NCBI RefSeq assembly: GCF_026262505.1
Contig: NC_067205.1
Coordinates: 18,031,684-18,095,683, forward strand
DNA from: Trichomonas vaginalis G3
Lineage: Eukaryota; Parabasalia; Trichomonadida; Trichomonadidae
Reading direction: 5' to 3'
DNA length: 64,000 nt
The notes under the pieces are model-generated. The model worked only from the letters and a program-made list of their open reading frames with translations. It was not told the DNA's origin and ran no database searches. Both the position numbers and the translations under genes were made by a program. Positions 20,941 to 30,883 of this stretch are shown here, in pieces (the stretch's first letter is position 1; the number at the start of each line of letters is the position of its first letter).

Positions 20941-21640
20941 AACAATTCCTTATACAAAATTCAAAAACTTGGGTGCAATCAGAACTGATTGCACCCAAGT
21001 TTTTGAACTTTCTTGAGGGAATTAAAGGGTGAGAGATTTATAGTCTATCTATATATCTCCCGCCCTCTAATTCCCTCCCTGACAGCGGGAAACTTTGTCT
21101 GAATGTTAAACTATTCAGACAAAGTTTCCCACTGTTTGCGAAGGAATTGTTGGCTATGATGTACTGATTCATGATCAGTACATCATAGCCAACAATTCCT
21201 TATATAAAGTTCAAAAACTTGGGTGCAATCAGAACTGATTGCACCCAAGTTTTTGAACTTTCTTGAGGGAATTAAAGGGTGAGAGATTTATAGTCTATCT
21301 ATATATCTCCCGCCCTCTAATTCCCTCCCTGACAGCGGGAAACTTTGTCTGAATGTTAAACTATTCAGACAAAGTTTCCACTGTTTGCGAAGGAATTGTT
21401 GGCTATGATGTACTGATTCATGATCAGTACATCATAGCCAACAATTCCTTATATAAAGTTCAAAAACTTGGGTGCAATCAGAACTGATTGCACCCAAGTT
21501 TTTGAACTTTCTCGAGGGAATGAAAGGGTAAGAGGTATACATTATGAATATATACCTCTTACCCTTCCATTCCCTCTCTGACAGCGGGAAACTTTGTCTG
21601 AATGTTAAACTATTCAGACAAAGTTTCCCGCTGTCAGCGA
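20935..21640. repeat. Tandem hairpin array, about 249-bp units
   Basis: Four hairpins follow each other in fixed order: a stem around GGTGCAATCAG (first at about 20959-21009), one around GAGGGAATTAAAGGG (21015-21077), one around CAGCGGGAAACTTTGTCTGA (21081-21136) and one around GGAATTGTTGGCTATGATG (21141-21203). The set repeats with a period of about 249 bp, almost three times. Each stem is perfect or nearly so, 20-30 bp with short loops, so almost every base lies in a palindrome. Confidence 0.9.
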
Positions 21641-22195
21641 AAGAATTGTTCCATCTGGTGCATAGAGTGTGAATCTATGCACCAAATGGAGCAAGTCCCT
21701 CGCGAAATTGCCAAACTTGCGTCGCATTTCAAAGATTGCGACCCAAATTTTGGCGATTTCTAGTAGAGATGGAGTATTTTGAGTCACTGACCTATATGCA
21801 GTGGCTCAAAGGACTCCATCTCTACTTTGAAGCAAGGAAACTTTCCTCGAAATTTTGATAATTTGAAGAAAGTTTTCAAGCAATTAACAAAGGATTACTC
21901 GCTATGAGGTAAAAATTCTAGATTTTCACCTCATAGCGAGAGCTTCCCTTTCATTGCTTGAAAACTTTCCCCAGCTTCAAATTTGGGGAAAGGGCTGTAA
22001 AGTCGACTCCGATACCAGCAGGTACCAGAGTATTTAAAAGAGAAGCCCTCGTACGAGTTTCTATGAAGACCTTCTCATTCAAGAAGATCTTAATAGAAAA
22101 TCGTACGAGGGCATTGGAAACTCGCGTCTGGTACATGTTGGTACCAGAGTGTTTGAGATTTGAAGACTCTGGTACTAACATGTACCAGAATTTAT
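21640..22195. repeat. Further unique hairpins in series
   Basis: Different palindromes continue the array: stems around TGGTGCATAGA (about 21655-21700), AGTAGAGATGGAGT (about 21761-21822), CTCGCTATGAGGT (about 21898-21943), CCTCGTACGA (about 22047-22110) and CTCTGGTAC/TGGTACATGT (about 22130-22190). They are not repeated elsewhere in the window. Confidence 0.8.
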
Positions 22196-22475
22196 GATGA
22201 ATTTAAGATGACCATTATAAATGGTAGCGGTTTGTTTCAAAAAAATTTAGATGAGATTTGCATAGATATAGAATTATAATTTATACATTGAAAAAATATA
22301 TAAAAATATAATTTGGAGATATTATGTAATAATATTTTAAATATTTGAATTTGAGGTATAATTTTATAGTAAAATATATTATAAAGAGTATTATAAAATA
22401 TTGTAAAATAATATAAGTAATAAAATTGAGACCCCTCCCTGTTTTGATGTTTTGTCACTTTTTCGTAATTCTTAT

Positions 22476-22960
22476 GTTTCTAACAATAAGGATATGCTCA
22501 CTAAATTGAAATCTTTTATTCCACCAAGCAGATTCAAGAATATTTATTCCGATCAAGGTCCGGCAATTATAGCTGCTGTTAGAGAATCAGGCTTTTCTTG
22601 CGATCATAAATTTTGCTTACGTCATTTTGCAACAAAAAGGGAATACATCAATGTCTATTCCGAAATTGTTGAAGTCGCTTACGCAGACCATCCTCAAAAA
22701 CGAATTGACTTGATTAAAAAGTTAGAAACTCGTTTACAAGAGGAATATCCAAACCGCGAAAATAATCAGGATCTCTTTAAGTACTTAGATAGTATTAACC
22801 CATTGAAGGATTCGCTGACTACACCGCTGGCATACTCACAACATCTCTTATTGAATCCCTTAATGCGAAATTAAAAGATAAATGGGATACATATGAACCC
22901 GCCGAACTAATTATCCGTCTCATTGAACATGAATTCAATCTTGTTAAAAATGTTTAACAG
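22476..22960 (+). pseudogene. MULE transposase, central catalytic part
   Basis: It reads VSNNKDMLTKLKSFIPPSRF, then NIYSDQGPAIIAAVRESGF and a Cys-His segment (CDHKFCLRHFATKRE), the usual second-aspartate region of MULE DDE transposases. Downstream, in another frame, SLIESLNAKLKDKWDTYEPA contains the probable catalytic glutamate region. There is a frameshift near 22820, and the stop is near 22957. Nested element 2 starts at 22980. Confidence 0.75.
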
Positions 22961-23119
22961 TTGTTGTAAGACGAGTTACGGAAAGTGAGGTGAACCGAAA
23001 AAGTGACACTTATTTTGGTCGGATAAATTCCCTATATATTTACTTGTCAAAAAAAACAGACTTTTTTTGCTTTAAAAAATTTATAAGTTAATTATTGAGA
23101 ACGAAGGTGAAAGGAAATG

Positions 23120-24290
23120 GATATCTTTACCTTTCATTCCCTCGAGAAAGTTCAAAAACTTGGGTGCAATCAGTTCTGATTGCACCCAAGTTTTTGAACT
23201 TTGTATAAGGAATTGTTGGGCTATGATGCACTGATCATGAATCAGTACATCATAGCCAACAATTCCTTCGCAAACAGCGGGAAACTTTGTCTGAATAGTT
23301 TAACATTCAGACAAAGTTTCCCGCTGTCCAGAGAGGAATGGAAGGGTAAGAGGTATATATTCATAATGTATACCTCTTACCCTTTCATTCCCTCGAGAAA
23401 GTTCAAAACTTGGTGCAATCAGTTCTGATTGCACCCAAGTTTTGAACTTTGTATAAGGAATTGTTGGCTATGATGTACTGATCATGAATCAGTACATCAT
23501 AGCCAACAATTCCTTCGCAAACAGCGGGAAACTTTGTCTGAATAGTTTAACATTCAGACAAAGTTTCCCGCTGTCAGAGAGGGAATGGAAGGGTAAGAGG
23601 TATATATTCATAATGTATACCTCTTACCCTTTCATTCCCTCGAGAAAGTTCAAAACTTGGGTGCAATCAGTTCTGATTGCACCCAAGTTTTTGAACTTTG
23701 TATAAGGAATTGTTGGCTATGATGTACTGATCATGAATCAGTACATCATAGCCAACAATTCCTTCGCAAACAGCGGGAAATTTGTCTGAATAGTTAACAT
23801 TCAGACAAGTTTCCCGCTGTCAGAGAGGGAATGGAAGGGTAAGAGGTATATATTCATAATGTATACCTCTTACCCTTTCATTCCCTCGAGAAAGTTCAAA
23901 AACTTGGGTGCAATCAGTTCTGATTGCACCAAGTTTTGAACTTTGTATAAGGAATTGTTGGCTATGATGTACTGATCATGAATCATACATCATAGCCAAC
24001 AATTCCTTCGCAAACAGCGGGAAACTTTGTCTGAATAGTTTAACATTCAGACAAAGTTTCCCGCTGTCAGAGAGGGAATGGAAGGGTAAGAGGTATATAT
24101 TCATAATGTATACCCTTACCCTTTCATTCCCTCGAGAAAGTTCAAAAACTGGGTGCAATCAGTTCTGATTGCACCAAGTTTTTGAACTTTGTATAAGGAA
24201 TTGTTGGCTATGATGTACTGATCATGAATCAGTACATCATAGCCAACAATTCCTTCGCAAACAGCGGGAAACTTTGTCTGAATAGTTTAA
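23120..24290. repeat. Tandem hairpin array, about five 245-bp units, inverted
   Basis: The same four hairpins as at 20935-21640, but in reverse complement and in about five copies. Copies differ mostly by missing single bases in runs (for example CTTGGGTG versus CTTGGTG), which could be sequencing noise. The last unit breaks off within the AACTTTGTCTGAATAG stem at about 24290. Confidence 0.9.
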
Positions 24291-24291
24291 C

Positions 24292-24501
24292 ATTTTGGAG
24301 AACGGTTTCGACGTTAATACCGCTTTGAATAGTTTAACATTTTGGAGAACTTATACAAGTTCAAAACTTTGTCTGAAGAATTCTTCCATCTGTTAAAGGG
24401 ACATTTTGGAGAACGGTTTCGACGTTAATACCGCTTTGAATTTGTTGATTAGCTTGATTTAACCATTCTAAATCAATTAAATCGAAGATTCTACCACTCA
24501 T
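24292..24501 (-). pseudogene. Short coding-like fragment with internal duplication
   Basis: From an ATG at 24501 the minus strand reads MSGRIFDLIDLEWLNQANQQ and on for about 33 residues. A 40-base block (ACATTTTGGAGAACGGTTTC...) occurs at about 24292-24333 and again at 24402-24441. Family not recognised; it could be the 5' end of a gene brought in by an element. Confidence 0.3.
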
Positions 24502-24803
24502 TGGAAAATTATAAGTTTTGAAAAAACCGTAAATCATTATTGAATCTAAAAATATTTATGTACAAAAGTCGGTATATATTCTATAATTATTTAAAATAAT
24601 GAAAAAGTTGATTTGTGAATCATTGAAATATTAATGCTGTTATATATATATCAGATGATATAAGATGATTTTTTAAATAAAAAATAAAATTTAATTTTTA
24701 ATTGTTAAAATAAGAATAGCTTGACAAGTAATTTAAGTTTTGCTTTGTAAAGTTATTTGGTTGGCAAATGCATTGTGTCACTTTTTTGTTGAGTTCACTT
24801 TCC

Positions 24804-25206
24804 AATTTGTCTTATATAAGGTGATTTTAAATCAGATAATATTATCAAAAATCTAAATGAAACTTTGAAACATTCAGATATGTTTAGCTCGTATTATGAT
24901 CCAATTCAATAATTATATTATGCAACTTTTGGTCGCTATACATATTGCGTAAAAATTATGTCAGATTCACAATATTCATGCACATGTAAGCACATCGAAT
25001 TATACGGATTACCTTGTATTTCATGTAATCGCCGTATTGAATCACTTTTCGAACAAAAACTTCTTAAAAATTTGAATGATGCAGTTCATGCTCGCTTCAA
25101 ATGTTCAGAGTTTATGACTCTGTGGAAGATTTAATGAAATTTTATGTTGACCAAGCATCTTTAAAATTCCGGAATATAATTTCAACCTGGGAGAGATTGA
25201 AAAATT
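24804..25206 (+). pseudogene. MULE transposase, SWIM-like C-terminal part
   Basis: The frame around 24950-25134 reads IMSDSQYSCTCKHIELYGLP, then CISCNRR, a CxCx(n)CxxC arrangement like the SWIM zinc finger (CxCx(n)CxH) at the C-terminus of MULE transposases, here with Cys in place of the final His. Stops interrupt it before and after. It completes the interrupted transposase of the 10.5-kb element. Confidence 0.6.
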
Positions 25207-26415
25207 AAGGGAAAAGGACTAGGATAAAGCATTTTACGAAAAGTGATGCTGTGTTAGTTATTTATTTACTTTTTTAATATTTTTTAAAAAATAAAAGAAA
25301 ATTCAAATAATTTTATCTCCCATGATATATCGACCATGAGTACTAATGTGGCTATAATTAGAGATTGCAACTCTATTATGATCATAGTCCGTGATATACA
25401 AAAGATTCAAATTTTGAAAGAATTAAATTAATAAAATCCCGGTGAAAAAAATAAAAACAGCTTCTAAAAGTATAGTTATCTTAAAATACGAACTTTAACA
25501 CAAGTTTTTGATCCAATAGAAAATTGAATTCTTTGAATAAATAAAATATTTTATGTATTAACATATTAATTTCCTAATTATTTTTCTTCTGGGAAAATTT
25601 TTGAATTCGAATAGAAAATTCAATAAATTGAAATTGGGTTGAAAGAATTCTCCATATTAACTTGTCATATATTTCAGATCATATAAATTAAGTTAATTAA
25701 ATTTTTTAAAAACCTTAATAGGATAAAAAAAGAATTTACACTCTCTCACTTTGAAAACGTAGAAAATGCCAATCTATTGGTATACATTTTAGTTTTGTTA
25801 AGTTTACAAAACGATTACTCTAGATTTTAAAGATTTATCAAGAATTTAGAGAATATCCTTCTCAAAACAACTTCAATAGCGAAGGATTAGTATTGAATCG
25901 GATTTGTAACATAATTATAGTACATTACAATACAATTTCTCCGACTTTTAAATATTTTTGAAATATTTACAAAATATGCTCTTTCTATCATCGATACTTT
26001 AATACAGAGCAAATTTAGTAAATGTCATCACGTTATTTTTTCATAAATCGTTTTCGAACTTTTGAAATATTTATTTTAAACCAGTTTTCTACATTTAATA
26101 TGTGAATTATATCAAAAGTAGATGGGCGATACTTGTAAATCTATTTAAACTATTAGTTTGCTATTATTGAAGAACTTTATAATTTTTTTTTCTTATGTAT
26201 GGAATTAAAGATAATTTTGCCGATTCCAACTGGTTTTTCTATATGAGTTAAATATGCCAAGTGAAATTGGACTTGCCAATATTGTAAATTGAAGTATGGA
26301 CTATATATCGATTTTCATTGATTGATGAATAACTCGGAGTAATGTAATTGTTGATAATGAAAAATAGTTTTCAATTGCTGGTAAGGGCCAATGTATGTTC
26401 AATAGCTCCGAAAGC
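25207..26415. other. MULE right subterminal region, no gene seen
   Basis: AT-rich DNA between the transposase remnant and the right inverted repeat. No coding frame or repeat recognised. Confidence 0.5.
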
Positions 26416-26503
26416 AAAAAATGCACGTTTAGAAAAAGACGATAACGATTAAATTACAAAATCGATAACGACGACGATTAAATTACAAAATCAATAATGA
26501 CCC
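26416..26503 (-). repeat. MULE right terminal inverted repeat
   Basis: Reverse complement of 16004-16084 with very few changes over the core. The outermost bases (ending GACCCC at 26504) are less similar to the left end. Confidence 0.8.
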
Positions 26504-26512
26504 CTTGAGATC
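26504..26512. repeat. 9-bp target site duplication, right copy
   Basis: CTTGAGATC, identical to 15989-15997. On the minus strand it encodes the residues DLK at the break in the cystatin gene. Confidence 0.85.
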
Positions 26513-26626
26513 TGTTTTGTTCTTCTGATTCTGCTCTTCAACAACACGGTTCATTAGAGAGATTAAATTTTCATCATGTAAATTGTCATAACTGCTAACG
26601 CCTCCACAGATTGGTCCGTCACTCAT
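26504..26626 (-). pseudogene. Cystatin (stefin-like) gene, 5' part
   Basis: From the ATG at 26626 the minus strand reads MSDGPICGGVSSYDNLHDEN, then a helix ending QNQKNKTDLK at the duplication. The N-terminal Gly-Gly and the following long helix are the expected start of a stefin, which inserts its N-terminus and the QVVAG loop into the protease active site. The 41 codons are uninterrupted. The rest of the gene is at 15839-15997. Upstream, TCACTTCATT lies within 20 bases of the ATG and could serve as Initiator. Confidence 0.85.
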
Positions 26627-27093
26627 TAAAATGAAGTGAAAATTTTTGAATAAAATATCAATTTTTTATATTGAAGGAAATTATCGAAGTTGATTAAATT
26701 TGAACTAACGATCACTTGATCAAAACCAAATAAATGTAAATGGTTGCTAATTATGATATATAATTATTTTTATGCGATTGGATCATAAGAAAGTTTAATC
26801 GCTTCTTTCAATTTTCTGAAAATTTTATTCTTCGACCATGGCCACAAATTACTATAAAATTTTGCAACTAATGATAGACAATTGCTTAATGCCAAATGAA
26901 AAATTAATTGAATACATTCAATTTTTGAAAATAATTTGCCATATAATAAAATTGATATTGCTGAAAAAAAAATATTTATATAAGTTATTTCAAATAATAA
27001 AGATAATAGATTGTTGATGAGCCATAAATGTTCATTTTTTACTTTTGCAATTTTTACAAATTAATAATCTCATGGGTTGCATTATTATAGATA
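26627..27093. other. Intergenic, no gene seen
   Basis: AT-rich promoter-side region of the cystatin gene and 3' side of the first Myb gene. On the minus strand TCACTT lies 11-16 bases before the cystatin ATG (about 26632-26637). Confidence 0.5.
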
Positions 27094-27645
27094 TTAAAAA
27101 GTTATTTGATCCCACAAATCAGGACAGTTAAACATATCACAATTAAAGAAATAATCAAGTATGCCGTTTTCTTCAATATTCCTGGACAAAATTGAAGATC
27201 TTGAATCTTGCTCTCCATGGTCTAGTATGCAGTTAACAGCCTGTTTGTTGCTATCTACCGGGGCTATATTTTGTGAAGATTGAGGTGGCTTCTTTTCAAT
27301 ATTCAAAACATTGTTTACATCTTGAGTGCGATGCTTCTTTTTCATTAATTTTCTGTATCTATTTTTAATCTGTACATCATTTCTTCCATGAAAATATGAA
27401 GAAATGTAAATCCAATGTGATTCGTGCTCTTTTACAAGTTTAATCAGCAATTCATCTTCTTCATCGGTCCATATATTAGTATTTATTTTGGGAGACAAGA
27501 ATAGAGTATATCTTTCTTTGACTTGTCTAACAGATCGATTTTTCATTTTTTCAGCAATAGCTTTCCAATTATTATCTCCATAAATATTAACTAGATTAAT
27601 GAGCTTTTTATCTTCACTAGGCGAGAACCTTTGGTAAATCGGCAT
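27094..27645 (-). CDS. R2R3 Myb-like DNA-binding protein, copy 1
   Basis: A 183-residue protein with two Myb repeats: about 6-53 (FSPSEDKKLINLVNIYGDNNW, then KERYTLFLSP) and about 57-105 (NIWTDEEDELLIKLVKEH, then IKNRYRKLMKKK). The regularly spaced Trp or aromatic core positions are kept, although repeat 1 begins with Phe. The C-terminal 75 residues are Asn/Ser-rich and end in an aromatic-acidic stretch. Trichomonads have large families of such small R2R3 proteins; some bind Initiator or upstream elements to control genes. It has a close paralogue 1 kb upstream on the same strand (28700-29248), a tandem duplication. Likely nuclear. Confidence 0.9.
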   Translation of the reverse strand: MPIYQRFSPSEDKKLINLVNIYGDNNWKAIAEKMKNRSVRQVKERYTLFLSPKINTNIWTDEEDELLIKLVKEHESHWIYISSYFHGRNDVQIKNRYRKLMKKKHRTQDVNNVLNIEKKPPQSSQNIAPVDSNKQAVNCILDHGEQDSRSSILSRNIEENGILDYFFNCDMFNCPDLWDQITF

Positions 27646-28699
27646 TATGTATAAATTATCGATTTGATAACAAATTTATTTCAATTATCGATCAATTCAA
27701 TTTTTTTGATAAAAATGGTTTCAACCTAATCGGATTAATTGTTTAAAAGGAAAGAAAAAAGATAATAATTAATTTTATTTGATCAGATGCTCTATCACAA
27801 AAAAGTTTTTTTGTTGTGGCATATTCAATTTACTAGTCGATAATTTAGAAAATTGAAAAAATTCAAAAATATAAAATTCAAGATGGGATCCCTTTTTAAT
27901 CTATTTTAGGATTTATCCAAAATATCGTGGGAAATAAAACTGTTCAATTTTTTTCAAAGTAAATCCATTATGAATATGATCACAGGGTTTAATATCATTT
28001 AATATGATACTTCATAATTTTCATTATTACGTAAACAACTATTATTATGGCCAAAAAATTGAAAACAATTATTCGATTTAATCGTCCGGCTAATTTAAGA
28101 TATTAATTAAATACAATAATATATCAATTGTTGATCGATAATCAGTTTAAAAAAAATTACAATTACTCCTTTCAATTTTTTTCTATTGTTTTAATTGAGT
28201 TAATTTTCAATTCTTCTCAAATTATTATTATTTGAATTTTTATTAAATACAATAAAAATAGCGATTTTCAAAAAAATTATAATGAATCATGAATTGTTAC
28301 TGTATAAGCACCAGTTTCACAATAGTTAAACCATGAAATTACTTTAATTCCATATTTAAATTCAGATTTTTGAGGTCATCATAACAATTTACCATAAAGT
28401 AATTACACATATCAATAATATACAGCAAAACCAATCAATATTTAATATTCATATTTCAAATAATTATTCTTATACATTCAGTAATTTAAATAATGTGTTA
28501 ATCCGCATTATTATAACATGATTTCAGTATTTGTAATTGGAATTTCATAAATAATTTCTACAGATGAATAATTTTTTCCTTTCCGAAATTAAAAAGTATT
28601 CAATTTGTGAAAGAAAATACTTACAAAAGACTTTTATTAAAGTACATTTTGAAATTGATTTCCGATTTCAAAATGTATTAGGAATTAATAATAAAAAAA
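27646..28699. other. Spacer between Myb paralogues, no gene seen
   Basis: AT-rich. A 72-codon plus-strand frame at 28564-28782 runs antisense into the second Myb gene and is not credible. No duplicated promoter sequence is obvious by eye. Confidence 0.5.
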
Positions 28700-29248
28700 T
28701 TAATCAGAAACTTTGTCCCAAAAGTCAACACAGTCGAAAATATTACAGTCGAAGAAATAACCATAAATTTCATCATCCGTAATATTCCAATCTAAACCGG
28801 AATAAACATGTTTCTTTTGGCCATTAATAACTACATTATTATAGTCAGGATAGCTAAACTCAGCCGCAAAGATTTCTTCTGGTACAACTGAGATTTTTGC
28901 TTCAAATGTATTAATCGCCTCTTGCTTTTGGATTCTATTCTTCCTTTTAATAAGCTTCTTGTATCTATTTTTGATTTGAATGTCATTTCTGCCATCAAAA
29001 TAAGAAGAAATAATCATCCAATGAGGGTAATGTTTTTCTGCAAGTTTCATCAACAGTTCATCTTTCTCATCTGTCCAAATGTTCGAATTGATTTTTGGAG
29101 AGAGAAACAACGTGTATCTCTCTTTAACTTGGCGAATAGTTCTATTCATCTTCTCAGCAATAACTTTCCAATTCTGCTCCCCATATGTATTGACAAGGTT
29201 GAATAATTTTTTATCTTCGCTTGGTGTGAACCTCTGATATATTGGCAT
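28700..29248 (-). CDS. R2R3 Myb-like DNA-binding protein, copy 2
   Basis: 182 residues from the ATG at 29248, chosen because MPIYQRF aligns with the start of the paralogue at 27645 and an Initiator core lies just upstream. A longer frame with an upstream start at 29296 exists but is less likely. The two Myb repeats match copy 1 closely (FTPSEDKKLFNLVNTYGEQN and NIWTDEKDELLMKLAEKH), whereas the C-terminal tails have diverged except for a shared acidic-aromatic ending (FFDCNIFDCVDFWDKV here). This pattern indicates constraint on the DNA-binding part and the last 20 residues. Likely a transcription factor. Confidence 0.9.
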   Translation of the reverse strand: MPIYQRFTPSEDKKLFNLVNTYGEQNWKVIAEKMNRTIRQVKERYTLFLSPKINSNIWTDEKDELLMKLAEKHYPHWMIISSYFDGRNDIQIKNRYKKLIKRKNRIQKQEAINTFEAKISVVPEEIFAAEFSYPDYNNVVINGQKKHVYSGLDWNITDDEIYGYFFDCNIFDCVDFWDKVSD

Positions 29249-29250
29249 CG

Positions 29251-29256
29251 AAGTGA
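29251..29256 (-). promoter_or_regulatory. Initiator core TCACTT of Myb copy 2
   Basis: Minus-strand TCACTT, matching TCAYTW, ends two bases before the ATG at 29248. Confidence 0.5.
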
Positions 29257-29813
29257 TAAAAATTTTTATCAATCGGAATATTTGAGAACTTCTCAATTTT
29301 TAATCAAAACAATATGAATTGAAAAAAATTCAAATATCACATTCAATTGATTTCGATAATTTGAACCACAATTAAAACAGTTAGGGCTATACTGATATTA
29401 TTTTATTTTCATTTTTTTTAATTATAAACAGACCAGTTCAAGCCCGTAACCCATTAAATTAATCTTGTGATTTTTCCAAAATCTTTTCGCTCAATTTTTT
29501 AACAGAGCTTTATTGAGTAGTGGATTATCTCTATCGCATCAAGATCTTGCATACTCATCTGATTCGTACAAGATTTTGAAGATAATAAAAATATAAAAGC
29601 AAATGCAACAACATTATCGCTTTAAAGTTTATTAAATTAAAAATACGTCGTGATGGATATATTTTCAAAAATCAAAATTATGAATTTAGACACGAATAAC
29701 GTTTCATTTTATTCATATAGCTTAATTAGATAATGCTATGGCATACAAAATATTAAAATAATTTCTCAATTTTTATTAAAATTATTACAACATTTATTCA
29801 AACAATAAAATGG
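29257..29813. other. Intergenic, no gene seen
   Basis: AT-rich spacer between the Myb gene and the kinase fragment; nothing recognised. Confidence 0.5.
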
Positions 29814-30493
29814 TTAATAACCTAATATACCAGAAGATGTTGGAGAAAGTCTTTTAATACCTGGAATGACGTGATGCTTTGCAATCACAGATAGAACGCG
29901 AGATGCTGAATTTGGGTTTGTATCTGGGGACGATTTCATTGAATCTAAGATTTTGATTTTAAGCTGATACATTGTTGGTCTTGCTTTCGGTTCGATTTGT
30001 AAGCAAGAATTAATTATTTCGATTAATGGACCATATTTTGGTTCAATCTGAGTATATCCGCGATTTATTTCAGCTAAAAGTACATTTGAGCTCGATCCTT
30101 CAAAAGGAAAATGACCTGATGCTAAACAATAAATTGTCACTCCAACTGCCCAAACATCTGCCATAAAATGGTCGTAGTCCATTCCTAAGAATATTTCTGG
30201 ACACATATAGTTAATCGTTCCACGGATATATTTATCTGATTTGAGTGTTTTTGAGACAGAAATATAATGAGAAAGTCCAAAATCACATAGTTTTACTCTT
30301 CCGAATTGATCCAGAAGGATATTTGAGAGTTTGATATCGCAATGGGCAATTCCTTTTTGATGTAAATAGGATAAAGCATCAATAATTTCGGAAGCTATTT
30401 TAATTATTCTTCTAATTCCAATTTGCTTCTTTGACTGTATGAGATCAACCAATGAACCACCAGAACAATATTCAAGAATTTGAAAAACTAGAT
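29814..30493 (-). pseudogene. CAMK-like protein kinase, 5' part missing
   Basis: The minus-strand frame enters from the repeat at about 30493 with IYLVFQILEYCSGGSLVDLI, the hinge region of a Ser/Thr kinase, and continues in one frame to the stop at 29814. The catalytic loop is HCDIKLSN (His-Cys-Asp in place of His-Arg-Asp, with the catalytic Asp, Lys and Asn kept), then DFG, an RGTINYMCPE activation-segment end, and ADVWAVGVTIYCLASGHFPF. About 45 residues follow the catalytic domain. The glycine loop and the VAIK lysine should lie upstream but are absent: the frame stops abruptly at a 112-bp tandem repeat. The gene is therefore truncated or interrupted; any 5' part is not in this window. Confidence 0.85.
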
Positions 30494-30868
30494 AAATTTA
30501 ATATTTTGTAAATGTTATCGGTTCTTACGCTTTTGGAAGGAGGGATGGTATTTTTGGAGCATTTATATTACATTGGTACTAAGGCTTTTGGAAAATTTAC
30601 AAAATAAATTTAATATTTTGTAAATGTTATCGGTTCTTACGCTTTTGGAAGGAGGGATGGTATTTTTGGAGCATTTATATTACATTGGTACTAAGGCTTT
30701 TGGAAAATTTACAAAATAAATTTAATATTTTGTAAATGTTATCGGTTCTTACGCTTTTGGAAGGAGGGATGGTATTTTTGGAGCATTTATATTACATTGG
30801 TACTAAGGCTTTTGGAAAATTTACAAAATAAATTTAATATTTTGTAAATGTTATCGGTTCTTACGCTT
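30494..30868. repeat. 112-bp tandem repeat, 3 full copies plus 39 bp
   Basis: Units start AAATTTAATATTTTGTAAAT at 30494, 30606, 30718 and 30830 and are essentially identical. The array abuts the truncated kinase on one side and the palindromic element, through a few bases of TTCCTC, on the other. Confidence 0.95.
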
Positions 30869-30883
30869 CCTCAGTTAGTAAAC

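Larger units (their letters stand above)
20283..22475. mobile_element. Nested hairpin element 1 inside the MULE
   Basis: The ends ATAAGAATTTCCGAAAAAGT (20283) and its near-complement finishing at 22475 form inverted repeats of about 23 bp with the core CGAAAAAGTGACA. The insertion separates the first aspartate segment of the transposase from the second. Inside are a minus-strand coding-like fragment (20400-20940), then a tandem hairpin array from 20935 to about 22195, then plain AT-rich DNA. No transposase of its own is visible. Confidence 0.7.
22980..24803. mobile_element. Nested hairpin element 2 inside the MULE
   Basis: The ends GGAAAGTGAGGTGAACCGAA (22980-23009 region) and 24775-24803 form imperfect inverted repeats of about 29 bp that share the AAAAAGTGACAC core with nested element 1. 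Inside is a hairpin array in the opposite orientation to that of element 1 (23120-24290) and a short coding-like fragment. It separates the catalytic part of the transposase from its SWIM-like C-terminus. Confidence 0.7.
15998..26503. mobile_element. 10.5-kb Mutator-like element with cargo genes
   Basis: The ends carry inverted repeats of about 80 bp (16004-16084 and 26416-26497), each with two copies of GATTTTGTAATTTAATCGT, and are flanked by a 9-bp duplication. Inside are a MULE transposase in three pieces on the plus strand (19399-20286, 22476-22960, 24804-25206), a 394-residue ORF and an HP1-like ORF. Two further elements are nested within the transposase gene. The cystatin gene it interrupts has no other damage, so the insertion is probably young or the halves have had little time to drift. 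The extreme outer bases of the two ends match less well than the core. Confidence 0.8.

Noticed and set aside
22020-22190. Short frames on both strands with VPAGT-type repeats
   Set aside because: They are opposite-strand translations of the hairpins around CTGGTACATGT.
20935-24160. CRISPR-like array at the hairpin repeats
   Set aside because: Units contain no constant repeat with variable spacers; whole 245-249 bp units repeat, and each part is a palindrome.
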